A DNA stretch of 64,000 bases, from NCBI GenBank assembly GCA_001798075.1, contig MGRG01000005.1, positions 65,148 through 129,147 of the forward strand, given 5' to 3'. Of the stretch, positions 33,247-41,794 are shown piece after piece. The notes below the pieces were generated by a model that saw nothing but the letters and a program-made list of their open reading frames with translations, was not told the origin of the DNA and did no database searches. The position numbers were made by a program, and so were the translations under genes. Source of the DNA: Deltaproteobacteria bacterium RIFCSPHIGHO2_01_FULL_43_49. GTDB lineage: Bacteria > UBA10199 > SPLOWO2-01-44-7. Numbering within the stretch: position 1 is the first letter of the stretch; every line of letters starts with the position of its first letter.

Positions 33247-36200
33247 CTATGTGGGAGGTATTTTTCGCCGGATGTTCTTCATTCTCAAAAGACTGTCAAA
33301 ATCCCCAATTATTCCTTCAACAAATTTGTAGACAAATTCATAAACTCGCAACATTCTTGCATGAAGTACTTTTGCCACTTCGGGATCGTCCGACTTGGTA
33401 TTTAAAGAGATTAAATCATGCTGACCCCCAACTTCTGTTAAAAAGGAAAAGCCAAATCTTTGCGCTCTTGCTTCTCTTTCTTTATAAAATAACGGGACAC
33501 CATTGGAATAATCTTGGTCTCTGGTTCCTTGAAGATAGACGCTGGGAGTTTGTCTTCTTTTTACATCATTGTCCGGATTCAAAAAGGTCCATTGATTCTC
33601 ACCTTGAGGGTAAAAATCGACGGTTCCATCTTGATTAAATTTAACGCCCAACCCTTCTTGGGCCATAACCATTGGCAATCCTGTTAAGCTTGCTTTAAAA
33701 TCTCCATTTCGGATACGTTCATTAAGATAAGGAAGGTTGAGCATTGTCCAGGCTCCGTTATAACCAGAGACATGAATAGATCCATCGAGACTTCCAGGTT
33801 GGCGAACGTTAAATTCCTCTAAAATATTGTCGCCATGGCTTCTTCCCAAACCGATTACGGGAACACTACCCCCTGCAAGAAAATAGGCATAATTAATTAT
33901 AGAGTCAGTCCATCTTAAAGAGAAATCGAGATTTTTAAAACGTTCGTCTTTGACGGCTAATCCGTGATTGGGGGCATCAAGAGCAAGCGTGCTATATCCA
34001 TAGTCGTTACGTAATTTAATCATGGGGGCAATCATGCTTTTTCCTGTCGACCTGGCCCCTCCTGCCCCATGAAACATTGGTATAACAGCCCTGGATTCGT
34101 CCCCCAGAGACCAACCCCTCTTCCACGGAACAAAAAAGGCGGTTCCAAAACGCTCATCCCAAATAATGGCAACTCCTTGCGTTTCATCCATTCCAACTAG
34201 TCTTCTTAACGGCTCCCCTCTTTTAATCTTTTCCTCGACTCTTTCTTTAAACATCTCAAATGCCAGATCGACACTGACTTGCCTTTCCACATTCGGTATT
34301 TCTAAAAGCCACTCAATTTGTTGCAACTTCTCCCTCTGGGTTGTCCCGTGACCGGCTAAATCAATTTTGACACCATCAATTTCTTTTGAGTCTGGTGTGA
34401 TGGGTTTAGTACGCCTCTCAGGCCTTGAACCCCTAATAAGGTCTTGTAAATTAAATTCGTCATAAGCCTCTACCATTTCTATTTCTCCGGTTGTTGGATC
34501 TTTGATCAGTTCGCCAGTCTCAGGATTTTTCTTGGAGGTTTTGTATTTACCTGTCAGCACTTTTTCAACACCACCCATTTTCTTGACAATGCCTATTCTT
34601 AAATTGCGAACCTCATAAAATAATTTTCTAAGTTTAACTGAGTCACGTTGGTCTTCTGGTTTATCATGCTCTAGCCTAAATTCAGCATAGGCCTCTTGAA
34701 ACCTTTTAACGCTCTTTCCAATGGTGGCGATCATTTGATCAAAGGTCTCTTCTAAGGTTTCAATTGTTTTGGCGAGGGGATGCTTAGATTCGATTCTGTC
34801 TCTTTCCTCCCTCATTAGCCTTAAGGTGTCTTTTTCTCCATCAGATAATTGCGGAGTATCTTTGGTCTTGGCTTTGAAGGCTTCCTCTCGTTTCTCCAGT
34901 GGCGCGATGGCCTCTCTGAATTTTCTAAGAGGATTTTCCGGATTGGCTACAAGCGAGGCTTTTTGCGCCGGCATACTGACAAGATTGTCTCGAACTGTTG
35001 GAAGATCTCGTTCTATAAAATCTTCAACCGTTCTTAATACATTGTCGCTCATGAAAAATGGTTTCTCCTGTTGCCTTCTGACTTCTTCTTGAAGGAGGGC
35101 TGATTTTTCCCCCCAGAGTTGGACAAAAGATTTTTCGGGTTTTTGATCTCTTTTCTTAGGCAGGGATCCTTCTTTATCAACCGGCTTAGGGAAGGCTATT
35201 TGGCCTTCTTTTGGAAATATCGCATCGATCATGGCTTGCTCTGCCTGTGAAAAAGGGCCGAATAAAGCGCGAATTTGTCCTAAGCCTTGTTGAATAATAG
35301 AAGCGACTTTGCGAGCATCTTGATCTTCTTCATAAACTCCTTTTTTAGCCAAAGAATATTTTGTTCTGGTCTCTTTCACTGTTTCACGCATAGTGCCTGT
35401 CAATCTTTCCAAATGATCCATGATTGCCGGGATAGCCCCCGGCCAATAACCTTCAGAAAAGTTTGCCTCCACTAAAGAGGTGTCTTTGACGAGTCTGGCC
35501 GCAATTTGCGCCATCATGCGACTCAAAGGAGAATGCCCCTGATTGTCAGGCTGGGTTTTTTCTCTTAACAAATTTAATGCGGGCAAGAGATGCCCATATT
35601 TTCGTTCTTGATCAAGTGTCAATGGGGGCAAAGCAAGTTGAGGTGTGCTGTCTTTTGATAGAAAAAGTTCTGCTTTACTTGAAAATTCCAAAAAATCTCT
35701 TTGAGCTCTAGTAGCCGAAGTGATAATTCTTGTGACCGCGGCTTCAATTTTTACGAGTTCTTCAAGACTTAATTCTTTTAATATGGGCAATTGAATCGAT
35801 TGGATTTCTTGTAGTTCTTTTCTATCCGCCTCCAGTTGTACGGCATAACTGTTCAGATCTTTTACATTCGCAAGAACTATCACTTGAGCATCCTCTACTT
35901 TAGGTCTGATTTTCTTCAGATAATCCTCAGCTTCGTCTAAAATTCCCACAGCGTTTTTGATTAAAAATTTAAGACGTGGAGGAATGAGTGCTGCTTGCAG
36001 GGCTTCAAAGTGTTGTTGGTGGGTGGCCGCACTAGCCAAAAATTCTTGTCTGCGATCGAATTCACCGCGAGTTAACATCGTTCTGGTTTCTTCCGATATT
36101 TCTGCTTGGTGAAGCGCATCGCGGGCTTTCTGATATGCACCATCTAGGGAATCTATAATGCCCTTAACCGTTGGCTGATCTGTTTCTGATACATGTTTCA

Positions 36201-37074
36201 ATAAATTTTCCGCATCCTTTAAGTTTTTTTCGATCCCTTCCAACTGTTTTTTGGCTAAATTTAAATCTTTTTCAAAATGGATGAGCTCTGCTTTACCAAT
36301 CAGTTTGGGCCCTGCCTCATTCAAACGATTCAAAACTTCTCGAAGATCCAGCTGAGCAACAACAATGCTTTTCTTGCCTTGGAGATTTTGTTCACCAGAA
36401 GCGATTGTTATTGCCCCTTCTGGAACGCGCAAAATCCAAGAGAGATAAGATACTAAATTTCTATTGACTGCCCTTCTTCCATTCCCTTTAAGGTGGATTT
36501 CTAGGCGAAACCCTCTCTCGGTAAGGCCATCTATTCTATTTTCTTTTGCGTCAGGTCCTACCCAAATTAAAATTCTGGTAATACTTCTCCTTCCTTCTTG
36601 CGTCACAATGCCTGCTAAAGGATGGTCGGCAATGGCTTCACGAACATTCCTGGATAAAAGACGCTCAACGACTTGAGCAGGATTTCCGTGAAGGGATGCC
36701 CTTCTTGTCCAGCTTGTTGCATTTGGCGCTTGAGCTTTTGCCAAAATCCCCGGCCAACTCCGCTGGATATTTCCCCACGCGTCTTGAGGTACTCCGGCAA
36801 CAATTCCAGCCAAAGATTTTCTAACTGAAGCCGCACTTGCAACCGCTGCCAAGGGTAGAGGTTCTGCCGGCTGTAAAAGTAGCTGATCTAATTCGTTGCA
36901 AAGGCCATTGATCTCGAGAACACCGGCCATTTTGAAACCACTAACAATGGTTGCCAATGTTTGAACGTCCTCTGGTTGAGAAAAATCTGCCGCTCCTTCT
37001 TGGAGGGCAGCCGCGAAGTCTCCTGCCGTCGCAAAACGGGCAAGACTGGATCCAATTCCTGAAAGATGTGTCAT
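33247..37074 (-). CDS. Large coiled-coil protein with C-terminal alpha/beta hydrolase domain
   Basis: A 1275-residue protein without a leader peptide or membrane helix. Residues about 165-245 (RGFRLEIHLKG...VSYLSWILRVPEGAITIASGE) resemble the DUF167/YggU fold, a tentative match. Residues about 260-560 and 700-830 are highly charged and helical with heptad-like patterns. From about residue 996 comes an alpha/beta hydrolase: VIPMFHGAGGARSTGK (oxyanion-hole region), the nucleophile elbow GLGRSHGD with Ser1079, LQGTRDQDY with a probable acid at Asp1186 or nearby, and GGQHDLISL with His1219. The substrate is unknown. It stands alone between two unrelated operons on the same strand. A scaffold-tethered esterase or an effector-like protein are both possible. 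Confidence 0.8.
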   Translation of the reverse strand: MTHLSGIGSSLARFATAGDFAAALQEGAADFSQPEDVQTLATIVSGFKMAGVLEINGLCNELDQLLLQPAEPLPLAAVASAASVRKSLAGIVAGVPQDAWGNIQRSWPGILAKAQAPNATSWTRRASLHGNPAQVVERLLSRNVREAIADHPLAGIVTQEGRRSITRILIWVGPDAKENRIDGLTERGFRLEIHLKGNGRRAVNRNLVSYLSWILRVPEGAITIASGEQNLQGKKSIVVAQLDLREVLNRLNEAGPKLIGKAELIHFEKDLNLAKKQLEGIEKNLKDAENLLKHVSETDQPTVKGIIDSLDGAYQKARDALHQAEISEETRTMLTRGEFDRRQEFLASAATHQQHFEALQAALIPPRLKFLIKNAVGILDEAEDYLKKIRPKVEDAQVIVLANVKDLNSYAVQLEADRKELQEIQSIQLPILKELSLEELVKIEAAVTRIITSATRAQRDFLEFSSKAELFLSKDSTPQLALPPLTLDQERKYGHLLPALNLLREKTQPDNQGHSPLSRMMAQIAARLVKDTSLVEANFSEGYWPGAIPAIMDHLERLTGTMRETVKETRTKYSLAKKGVYEEDQDARKVASIIQQGLGQIRALFGPFSQAEQAMIDAIFPKEGQIAFPKPVDKEGSLPKKRDQKPEKSFVQLWGEKSALLQEEVRRQQEKPFFMSDNVLRTVEDFIERDLPTVRDNLVSMPAQKASLVANPENPLRKFREAIAPLEKREEAFKAKTKDTPQLSDGEKDTLRLMREERDRIESKHPLAKTIETLEETFDQMIATIGKSVKRFQEAYAEFRLEHDKPEDQRDSVKLRKLFYEVRNLRIGIVKKMGGVEKVLTGKYKTSKKNPETGELIKDPTTGEIEMVEAYDEFNLQDLIRGSRPERRTKPITPDSKEIDGVKIDLAGHGTTQREKLQQIEWLLEIPNVERQVSVDLAFEMFKERVEEKIKRGEPLRRLVGMDETQGVAIIWDERFGTAFFVPWKRGWSLGDESRAVIPMFHGAGGARSTGKSMIAPMIKLRNDYGYSTLALDAPNHGLAVKDERFKNLDFSLRWTDSIINYAYFLAGGSVPVIGLGRSHGDNILEEFNVRQPGSLDGSIHVSGYNGAWTMLNLPYLNERIRNGDFKASLTGLPMVMAQEGLGVKFNQDGTVDFYPQGENQWTFLNPDNDVKRRQTPSVYLQGTRDQDYSNGVPLFYKEREARAQRFGFSFLTEVGGQHDLISLNTKSDDPEVAKVLHARMLRVYEFVYKFVEGIIGDFDSLLRMKNIRRKIPPT

Positions 37075-37175
37075 TTCCTTATCCTATTAAAGGTTTCGGC
37101 AATTTGCCAAAAAAGTTGCTTAAAGCAAAAATATGACCTTTTTTCAAGCTCTTAGCCAGTTTTTGAAGTAAGATG

Positions 37176-37979
37176 TCAGACATTACAGAATTGTTCGTAA
37201 TTGATGAAACCTGGGAATTTCTTTCCTTCTGCACAATAAGGACAATTGGGATCTCGTTTTAGTTTTAGTTCTCGAAATTGGGCCTTGAGCCCATCGTAGC
37301 AAATCAAACGACCAACTAACAAATCCCCTTTGCCTAAAATAATTTTGATCGCCTCAACCGCCTCTAACATTCCAATGACTCCCGGCAAAACTCCTAAGAC
37401 ACCCCCCTCGGCGCAGGAAGGAGCTAGTTCTGGCGGCGGCGGTTCTGGATACAAACAGCGATAACAGGGCCCCTTGCCTGGCCAAAAAACGCTCACTTGG
37501 CCTTCAAAACGATAAACACTTCCGTGTATGTTTGGTTTTTTGAGCAGCACACAAGCATCATTGACGAGGTAGCGGGTTGGAAAATTATCACAGCCATCGA
37601 CAATGATGTCATAGTTTTTAAAAATTCCTTCCACATTTTGACTGGTTAGTTTTTCAGAATAGGTTTCAACTCTAATTTCCGGATTGAGAGCCAAAATAGA
37701 TTGCTTGGCGGAATCAACTTTCGGTTTTCCCACACGATCGGTGGTGTGTAAAATTTGTCTTTGCAGATTTGACACATCCACAACATCAAAATCGACAATT
37801 CCAATGGTCCCAACTCCTGCTGCTGCTAGATAGTAAGCGACCGGAGATCCCAAACCACCCGCTCCGATGATGCACACCTTTGCCTGTAACAGTTTGCGTT
37901 GCCCTTGTTTGCCAACACCGGGGACATTGAAATGCCGACTATAGCGTATCGTTTGAGATTCAGTTAAATCAAAACTCAT
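37176..37979 (-). CDS. moeB: MoeB/ThiF-family sulfur-carrier adenylyltransferase
   Basis: A 267-residue E1-like enzyme. It has the ATP-binding IGAGGLGSPVAYYLAAAGVG, DFDVVDVSNLQRQ with the catalytic Arg/Asp set, DGCDNFPTRYLVND, and zinc cysteines in CYRCLYPEP and CPYCAEG. It adenylylates the C-terminal Gly-Gly of MoaD or ThiS. With moaD at 2335 and no thi genes in view, MoeB is the preferred name. The start MSFDL at 37979 is chosen over a longer frame, giving an 11-base overlap with ispH. Confidence 0.9.
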   Translation of the reverse strand: MSFDLTESQTIRYSRHFNVPGVGKQGQRKLLQAKVCIIGAGGLGSPVAYYLAAAGVGTIGIVDFDVVDVSNLQRQILHTTDRVGKPKVDSAKQSILALNPEIRVETYSEKLTSQNVEGIFKNYDIIVDGCDNFPTRYLVNDACVLLKKPNIHGSVYRFEGQVSVFWPGKGPCYRCLYPEPPPPELAPSCAEGGVLGVLPGVIGMLEAVEAIKIILGKGDLLVGRLICYDGLKAQFRELKLKRDPNCPYCAEGKKFPGFINYEQFCNV

Positions 37980-38928
37980 CTTCGGGAGTAAAATTGACAT
38001 CCAAGATTTCGCCATCCTTAGATTCTTGGCGGAACAGAACTTTTCCTGGAAAAAGTTCTAAAATTTTTTGTTGGACTTCTTTGATTTGTGTCTTTGGCGT
38101 TGAAGTACCAGCACCAATTCCTAAATGTTTAACTCCCTTTAACCAATCTTTTTGCACCGAATTGGCTGAGTCGACGTGATAAGTCGAATCGGGGAGATAT
38201 TTTTTTGAAAGTTTTGCCAAATTTGTTGTGTTAGAGGAATCAAAACCACCAATGATGATCATGGCATCCACCCACTGGGCCAGTTTTTCCACCGCCTCTT
38301 GTTGGTTTTTCACCGGCTTACAGCGCGTATCCACCGCTTTCAAATGCGGATACTTTTTTTTGCGCATATACTCAACCAACTTCTCGAATTTTTCCTTCGT
38401 AATAGTGGTCTGACAAATCGCAACAACCTTTCCTAAATTGTCTGGCAGTTGATCAACCTCTTCTTCTGAATAAACAACATGCGTTTTTTTCCCATAAGTC
38501 CTGCTGGCGATAATTTCTGCGTGTTTTGGGTTACCGACAATGACGACATTGTAACCATCTTTCTCAAAAGTTTCGATTTTTCCATAGACCCATTTCAAAA
38601 GAACGGGACAAGTGGCATCGTGGAATTGAATACCCTCTTTAATGAGCGCTTCTTTAAGTTCTTTGGGATAGCCGTGCGCTGTAATAATAACCTCTTGAAT
38701 CCCTTCCTTTTTTATTTTTTCCAAATCACTGTAGCGCTCCAAAATGGGAATGCCCTGAGTTGCCAGATCACTCACAATTTTTGGGTTGTGGACGAGTGGA
38801 CCCAAAATTGGTTGGCGCTTGTCTTCCGCGATATCGATGGCTCCTTGCACACCAAAGCAGGTCCCGGCGGAGTGGGCTAGAATTACTTCCAAAGTTTTTG
38901 GTTCTATTTGGTGTTCTCCAAGAGACAT
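37969..38928 (-). CDS. ispH: 4-hydroxy-3-methylbut-2-enyl diphosphate reductase
   Basis: A 319-residue IspH/LytB, the last enzyme of the MEP isoprenoid pathway, which makes IPP and DMAPP. The three cluster cysteines are in AGTCFGVQGA, DATCPVLLK and VDTRCKPVKNQQ. Active-site positions are kept: VHN, NPKHAEI (His and Glu), CQTT, DSSNTTNL and AGTSTP. The protein is divergent around the third cysteine, where TIC is usual and TRC is seen here. The start at 38928 overlaps the CBS gene by 25 bases, and the frame extending upstream is a shadow. Product isoprenoids would feed hopanoid- and quinone-type lipids. Confidence 0.92.
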   Translation of the reverse strand: MSLGEHQIEPKTLEVILAHSAGTCFGVQGAIDIAEDKRQPILGPLVHNPKIVSDLATQGIPILERYSDLEKIKKEGIQEVIITAHGYPKELKEALIKEGIQFHDATCPVLLKWVYGKIETFEKDGYNVVIVGNPKHAEIIASRTYGKKTHVVYSEEEVDQLPDNLGKVVAICQTTITKEKFEKLVEYMRKKKYPHLKAVDTRCKPVKNQQEAVEKLAQWVDAMIIIGGFDSSNTTNLAKLSKKYLPDSTYHVDSANSVQKDWLKGVKHLGIGAGTSTPKTQIKEVQQKILELFPGKVLFRQESKDGEILDVNFTPEDEF

Positions 38929-39308
38929 TTGTAAAAATCCTTCAGGGAAATGATCCCGACAACGGTGCGGCCATCCACGACGGGAAGGTGACGAAATTTC
39001 TCGCAAAACATCACTTCCAAAAGATCCATAGCAGAGTCGTTTGCTTGAGCTACCATCACACTTGGAGTCATTACTTTTTCAATTTTTATTTTGGCAGGAT
39101 CGAGTTTTTTGGCAACGACCCGACGCACCAAATCCCTTTCTGTAAAAATTCCTAAAATATCTTTGATCGGGCTTAAAACAACTAAAGCGCCAATGTTGTG
39201 TTTATCCATTAACTGCGTTGCCTCTTCAACGGTGATTGATTTTTCAACCGACAAAAGTTCTTTGGTCATAATGTCTTTTGCCTTCATCGATTTGATCGTA
39301 TCCTTCAT
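38904..39308 (-). CDS. CBS-domain pair protein
   Basis: A 134-residue protein made of two CBS motifs: KDIMTKELLSVEKSITVEEATQLM...GIFTERDLVRRVVAK and EKVMTPSVMVAQANDSAMDLLEVM...GIISLKDF. Such pairs bind adenine nucleotides and act as stand-alone sensors or partners of other enzymes. It lies between fumC (4-base overlap) and ispH (25-base overlap), so it is translated with central metabolism genes. Its partner is not evident. Confidence 0.93.
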   Translation of the reverse strand: MKDTIKSMKAKDIMTKELLSVEKSITVEEATQLMDKHNIGALVVLSPIKDILGIFTERDLVRRVVAKKLDPAKIKIEKVMTPSVMVAQANDSAMDLLEVMFCEKFRHLPVVDGRTVVGIISLKDFYKCLLENTK

Positions 39309-40732
39309 TTTGAATCTCCTTTCCCGCCACTACTACTTTGGCGGGTGGCAGGGGCCAACATAGACTTAGGATCAAGCAATTTATCAAGTGTTTTTTTAGG
39401 AAGAAGTTTCTGGGCAGTTAAAACCTCTCTAATCGTCTTTCCAGACTTATAGGCTTCTTTGGCGATCTTGGCTGCTTGATCATAACCAATCACAGGGGCA
39501 AGCGAGGTAACCATGCTTAAACTGAGCTCAACTAGTTCCTTGCAACGTTCAGGGTTCGCTGTGATTCCCAAAACACATTTTTGAGCTAAAAGCTTGGAAC
39601 CACTGGCCAACAATTCAATCGATTCAATCAAGTTGGAAGCGATCATGGGCATCATGACATTGAGTTCGAAATTTCCAGATTGGCAGCCAATGGTGATTGC
39701 CGCATCGTTGCCAATGACTTGAGCTGCAATTTGCGCAACCGCTTCTGGAATGACTGGGTTTACTTTTCCAGGCATGATCGAAGAGCCGGCCTGCAATGTT
39801 GGTAAATCAATCTCTTGAATGGCACAACGAGGACCAGACGAGAGCCAACGAAGGTCATTGACGATTTTCATGAGACTGGCCGCCAGTGTTTTTAAAGCAC
39901 CGCTGGTAAACTGACAGGCATCTTTTGTGCTCTGTGCTTCAAAATGATTAGTGGCTTCTCGGAAATAAATTTTTGTCTGGGTCGATAACTTTTCACAAAC
40001 TTTTTTGGCAAAATGAGGATGGGTATTGATACCGGTCCCAACAGCCGTTCCACCAATGGCTAACTCTTTTAATCCCTCCAAGGCTTGCTCGAGCCGCACA
40101 ATCGATTTTTTAATCTGTGCCGCGTATCCAGAAAACTCCTGCCCCAACGTAACAGGTGTTGCATCTTGAAGATGGGTGCGACCAATTTTGATGATATTTT
40201 TAAATTCTCCCACTTTTTTAGAAAAGGCTTTTTCAAGAATTTTTAACCCAGGAATCAAATCTCCTTGAATACACAAGGCGGTTGCCAAATGAATTGCCGC
40301 AGGAATCACATCGTTGCTTGATTGACCCATATTAACATGATCGTTGGGATGGACTGGTTTTTTGCTTCCTAGTTTAGAGCCAAGCTTGGGGTTAGCAAGG
40401 TTAGCAATTACCTCGTTGGCATTCATATTCGTGGAGGTTCCGGAACCTGTTTGAAAAATATCGATTGGAAAATGTGCGTCGTATTTTCCTTGAGCTACTT
40501 CCAAGGAAACTTGCGCAATGATTTTTGCAAGTTTGGAATCGAGTTTGCCTAGCTCTTGATTGGTTAAAGCAGCGGCCCATTTGATGAGCCCCAATGCCTT
40601 GATCATAGGCCTGGTAAACCGCCGGTTGCTCAAGGGAAAATTATTGACCGCTCTTTGCGTCGAGGCCCCATAAACCATTTCTGCTGGAATTTTTATCTCA
40701 CCCATCGAATCTGATTCTGTGCGATATTTCAT
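39305..40732 (-). CDS. fumC: Fumarate hydratase class II
   Basis: A 475-residue fumarase/aspartase-superfamily enzyme. The signature SSIMPGKVNPVIPEAV, the substrate loop GSGTSTNMNANEVIANLA, and HPNDHVNMGQSSNDVIPA are all present, which favours FumC over aspartase. It interconverts fumarate and malate. It heads an operon with the CBS gene, ispH and moeB. The last 10 residues (ATRQSSSGGKGDSK) form an unstructured tail. With aconitase and korAB it contributes to the citric-acid cycle. Confidence 0.93.
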   Translation of the reverse strand: MKYRTESDSMGEIKIPAEMVYGASTQRAVNNFPLSNRRFTRPMIKALGLIKWAAALTNQELGKLDSKLAKIIAQVSLEVAQGKYDAHFPIDIFQTGSGTSTNMNANEVIANLANPKLGSKLGSKKPVHPNDHVNMGQSSNDVIPAAIHLATALCIQGDLIPGLKILEKAFSKKVGEFKNIIKIGRTHLQDATPVTLGQEFSGYAAQIKKSIVRLEQALEGLKELAIGGTAVGTGINTHPHFAKKVCEKLSTQTKIYFREATNHFEAQSTKDACQFTSGALKTLAASLMKIVNDLRWLSSGPRCAIQEIDLPTLQAGSSIMPGKVNPVIPEAVAQIAAQVIGNDAAITIGCQSGNFELNVMMPMIASNLIESIELLASGSKLLAQKCVLGITANPERCKELVELSLSMVTSLAPVIGYDQAAKIAKEAYKSGKTIREVLTAQKLLPKKTLDKLLDPKSMLAPATRQSSSGGKGDSK

Positions 40733-40850
40733 AGGAATTCCATGTAGATAAAACCTTCTTGTTTGTAAACTCTTAACATAAAACCCTTACTTAATATCTT
40801 TATATAGATTTTTCTAGACAAAGATACCTATTTCGAGTATTCTTTTCAAC

Positions 40851-41075
40851 ATGGGACAAACACAATTGGCAACAAAAATCGATGAAGATGTCAAAGATGC
40901 GATAGAGACCATCTGCAAAGAACGGGGTCTCAAAATGAATCGTTTTATTGAGGATGCCCTAATTGACAAGTTAGAAGAATTGGAAGATTTAAAAGACATC
41001 CAATCTTTGCGCAAAGAACCGATTAGACCCTTAAGCGAAATTTTAAAAGACCTCAAAGCCAGTGGCAAAATATAA
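40851..41075 (+). CDS. Antitoxin of a RelBE/ParDE-type module
   Basis: A 74-residue protein. The N-terminus (TQLATKIDEDVKDAIETICKERGLKMNRFIEDALIDKLEELE) has the strand-helix-helix pattern of a ribbon-helix-helix DNA-binding antitoxin. The C-terminal half is charged and probably wraps the toxin. It overlaps the toxin gene by 14 bases, the usual antitoxin-first order. A pair of arms TATCTTT (40795-40801) and AAAGATA (40820-40826) upstream could be the autoregulatory operator, though this is weak evidence. Confidence 0.87.
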   Translation: MGQTQLATKIDEDVKDAIETICKERGLKMNRFIEDALIDKLEELEDLKDIQSLRKEPIRPLSEILKDLKASGKI

Positions 41076-41322
41076 GATCACCGTAACCAAAACGGCCGAA
41101 AAAACTCTCTTTAGACTACCCAAAGAAATCATCCCAAAAATCATTGCTGCAATTCAGGCATTAGCCGACAATCCCTATCCTTCTGGCTGTCGAAAACTTT
41201 CAGGCCATGAAAATATATTTCGTATTCGTGTCCAAACCTATCGAATCATCTATGAAGTTGTTAAAGATACCATTGAAATCATCGTTCTGAAGGTCGGTCA
41301 CCGAAAAGACGTTTATCGATGA
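41062..41322 (+). CDS. RelE/ParE-superfamily toxin
   Basis: An 86-residue protein starting at GTG. It has the RelE-fold pattern YKITVTKTAEKTLFRLPKEI ... NPYPSGCRKLSGHENIFRIRVQTYRIIYEVV ... IIVLKVGHRKDVYR. The last motif is the classic C-terminal RelE catalytic strand (HRKDVY). Such toxins usually cleave mRNA at the ribosome, and ParE-like members act on gyrase. It is coupled to the antitoxin gene by overlap. Confidence 0.9.
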   Translation: MAKYKITVTKTAEKTLFRLPKEIIPKIIAAIQALADNPYPSGCRKLSGHENIFRIRVQTYRIIYEVVKDTIEIIVLKVGHRKDVYR

Positions 41323-41346
41323 GCCGTCAAACTAATTCTCGGTTTG

Positions 41347-41478
41347 TTACAATTTCTCTTCTAGCAGGGCTTTAACAACAGTGGGGTCTGCGAGGGTTGT
41401 TACATCGCCTAAGTTTTCGGTATGTCCACTAGCGATTTTGCGCAAAATGCGGCGCATGATTTTTCCGGAGCGTATTTT
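41347..41478 (-). pseudogene. Relic of a second acetyl-CoA synthetase 3' end
   Basis: Translated on the - strand the region reads [16 protein letters not shown]..., continuing through [18 protein letters not shown] to a stop. It matches the last 40 or so residues of the intact acs gene at 41795-43831 at about 35 of 41 positions. Many silent bases differ, so it is a diverged allele rather than a recent copy. It lacks any start or upstream part and lies directly downstream of the DUF4325-like gene stop (41485), which marks a recombination boundary. Confidence 0.9.
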
Positions 41479-41484
41479 AAGAAG

Positions 41485-41730
41485 CTAAACACGCTCAATC
41501 ATAAAGGAGACGTTTTCATTGGCATGGATCGGTTTTATGTGAATAGCTGGGTAGCGACTTCGAAACACCCTAAAAATTTCGTCTGCAAAAGCCTGTCCTA
41601 CAGTTTCAACTCCTTTAAAATCGAGGACAACCTCCTTAAACTTATCTAGCCCAACCAAAAGTCGCCTTGCCTCCGACCTGGCATAAAATTCTGATCCGCT
41701 TTCGGAAAGCTGAATTGTTTTCGAAGACAT
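41485..41730 (-). CDS. STAS-like DUF4325 family protein
   Basis: An 81-residue protein. The segment VVLDFKGVETVGQAFADEIFRVF is the core of the DUF4325 STAS-like fold, related to anti-anti-sigma domains. Such proteins often accompany histidine-kinase-like ATPases, but none is seen here. The gene is flanked on both sides by acs 3'-end sequence: a relic downstream and the intact gene upstream. This suggests it came with an insertion. Three in-phase 11-base repeats lie just upstream (41751-41794). Confidence 0.82.
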   Translation of the reverse strand: MSSKTIQLSESGSEFYARSEARRLLVGLDKFKEVVLDFKGVETVGQAFADEIFRVFRSRYPAIHIKPIHANENVSFMIERV

Positions 41731-41750
41731 CTCGTCAACCTAATTTGTTG

Positions 41751-41794
41751 TTTATGTAAACTTTATGTAAACATAAATTTATTTTTATGTAAAC
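41751..41794. repeat. Three 11-bp iterons (TTTATGTAAAC) in helical phase
   Basis: TTTATGTAAAC is found at 41751-41761, 41762-41772 and 41784-41794. The first two abut, and the third is one 11-base slot away, so all three lie on one face of the helix. They sit between the acs stop and the DUF4325-like gene start, in the position of an operator for that gene. Confidence 0.9.
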
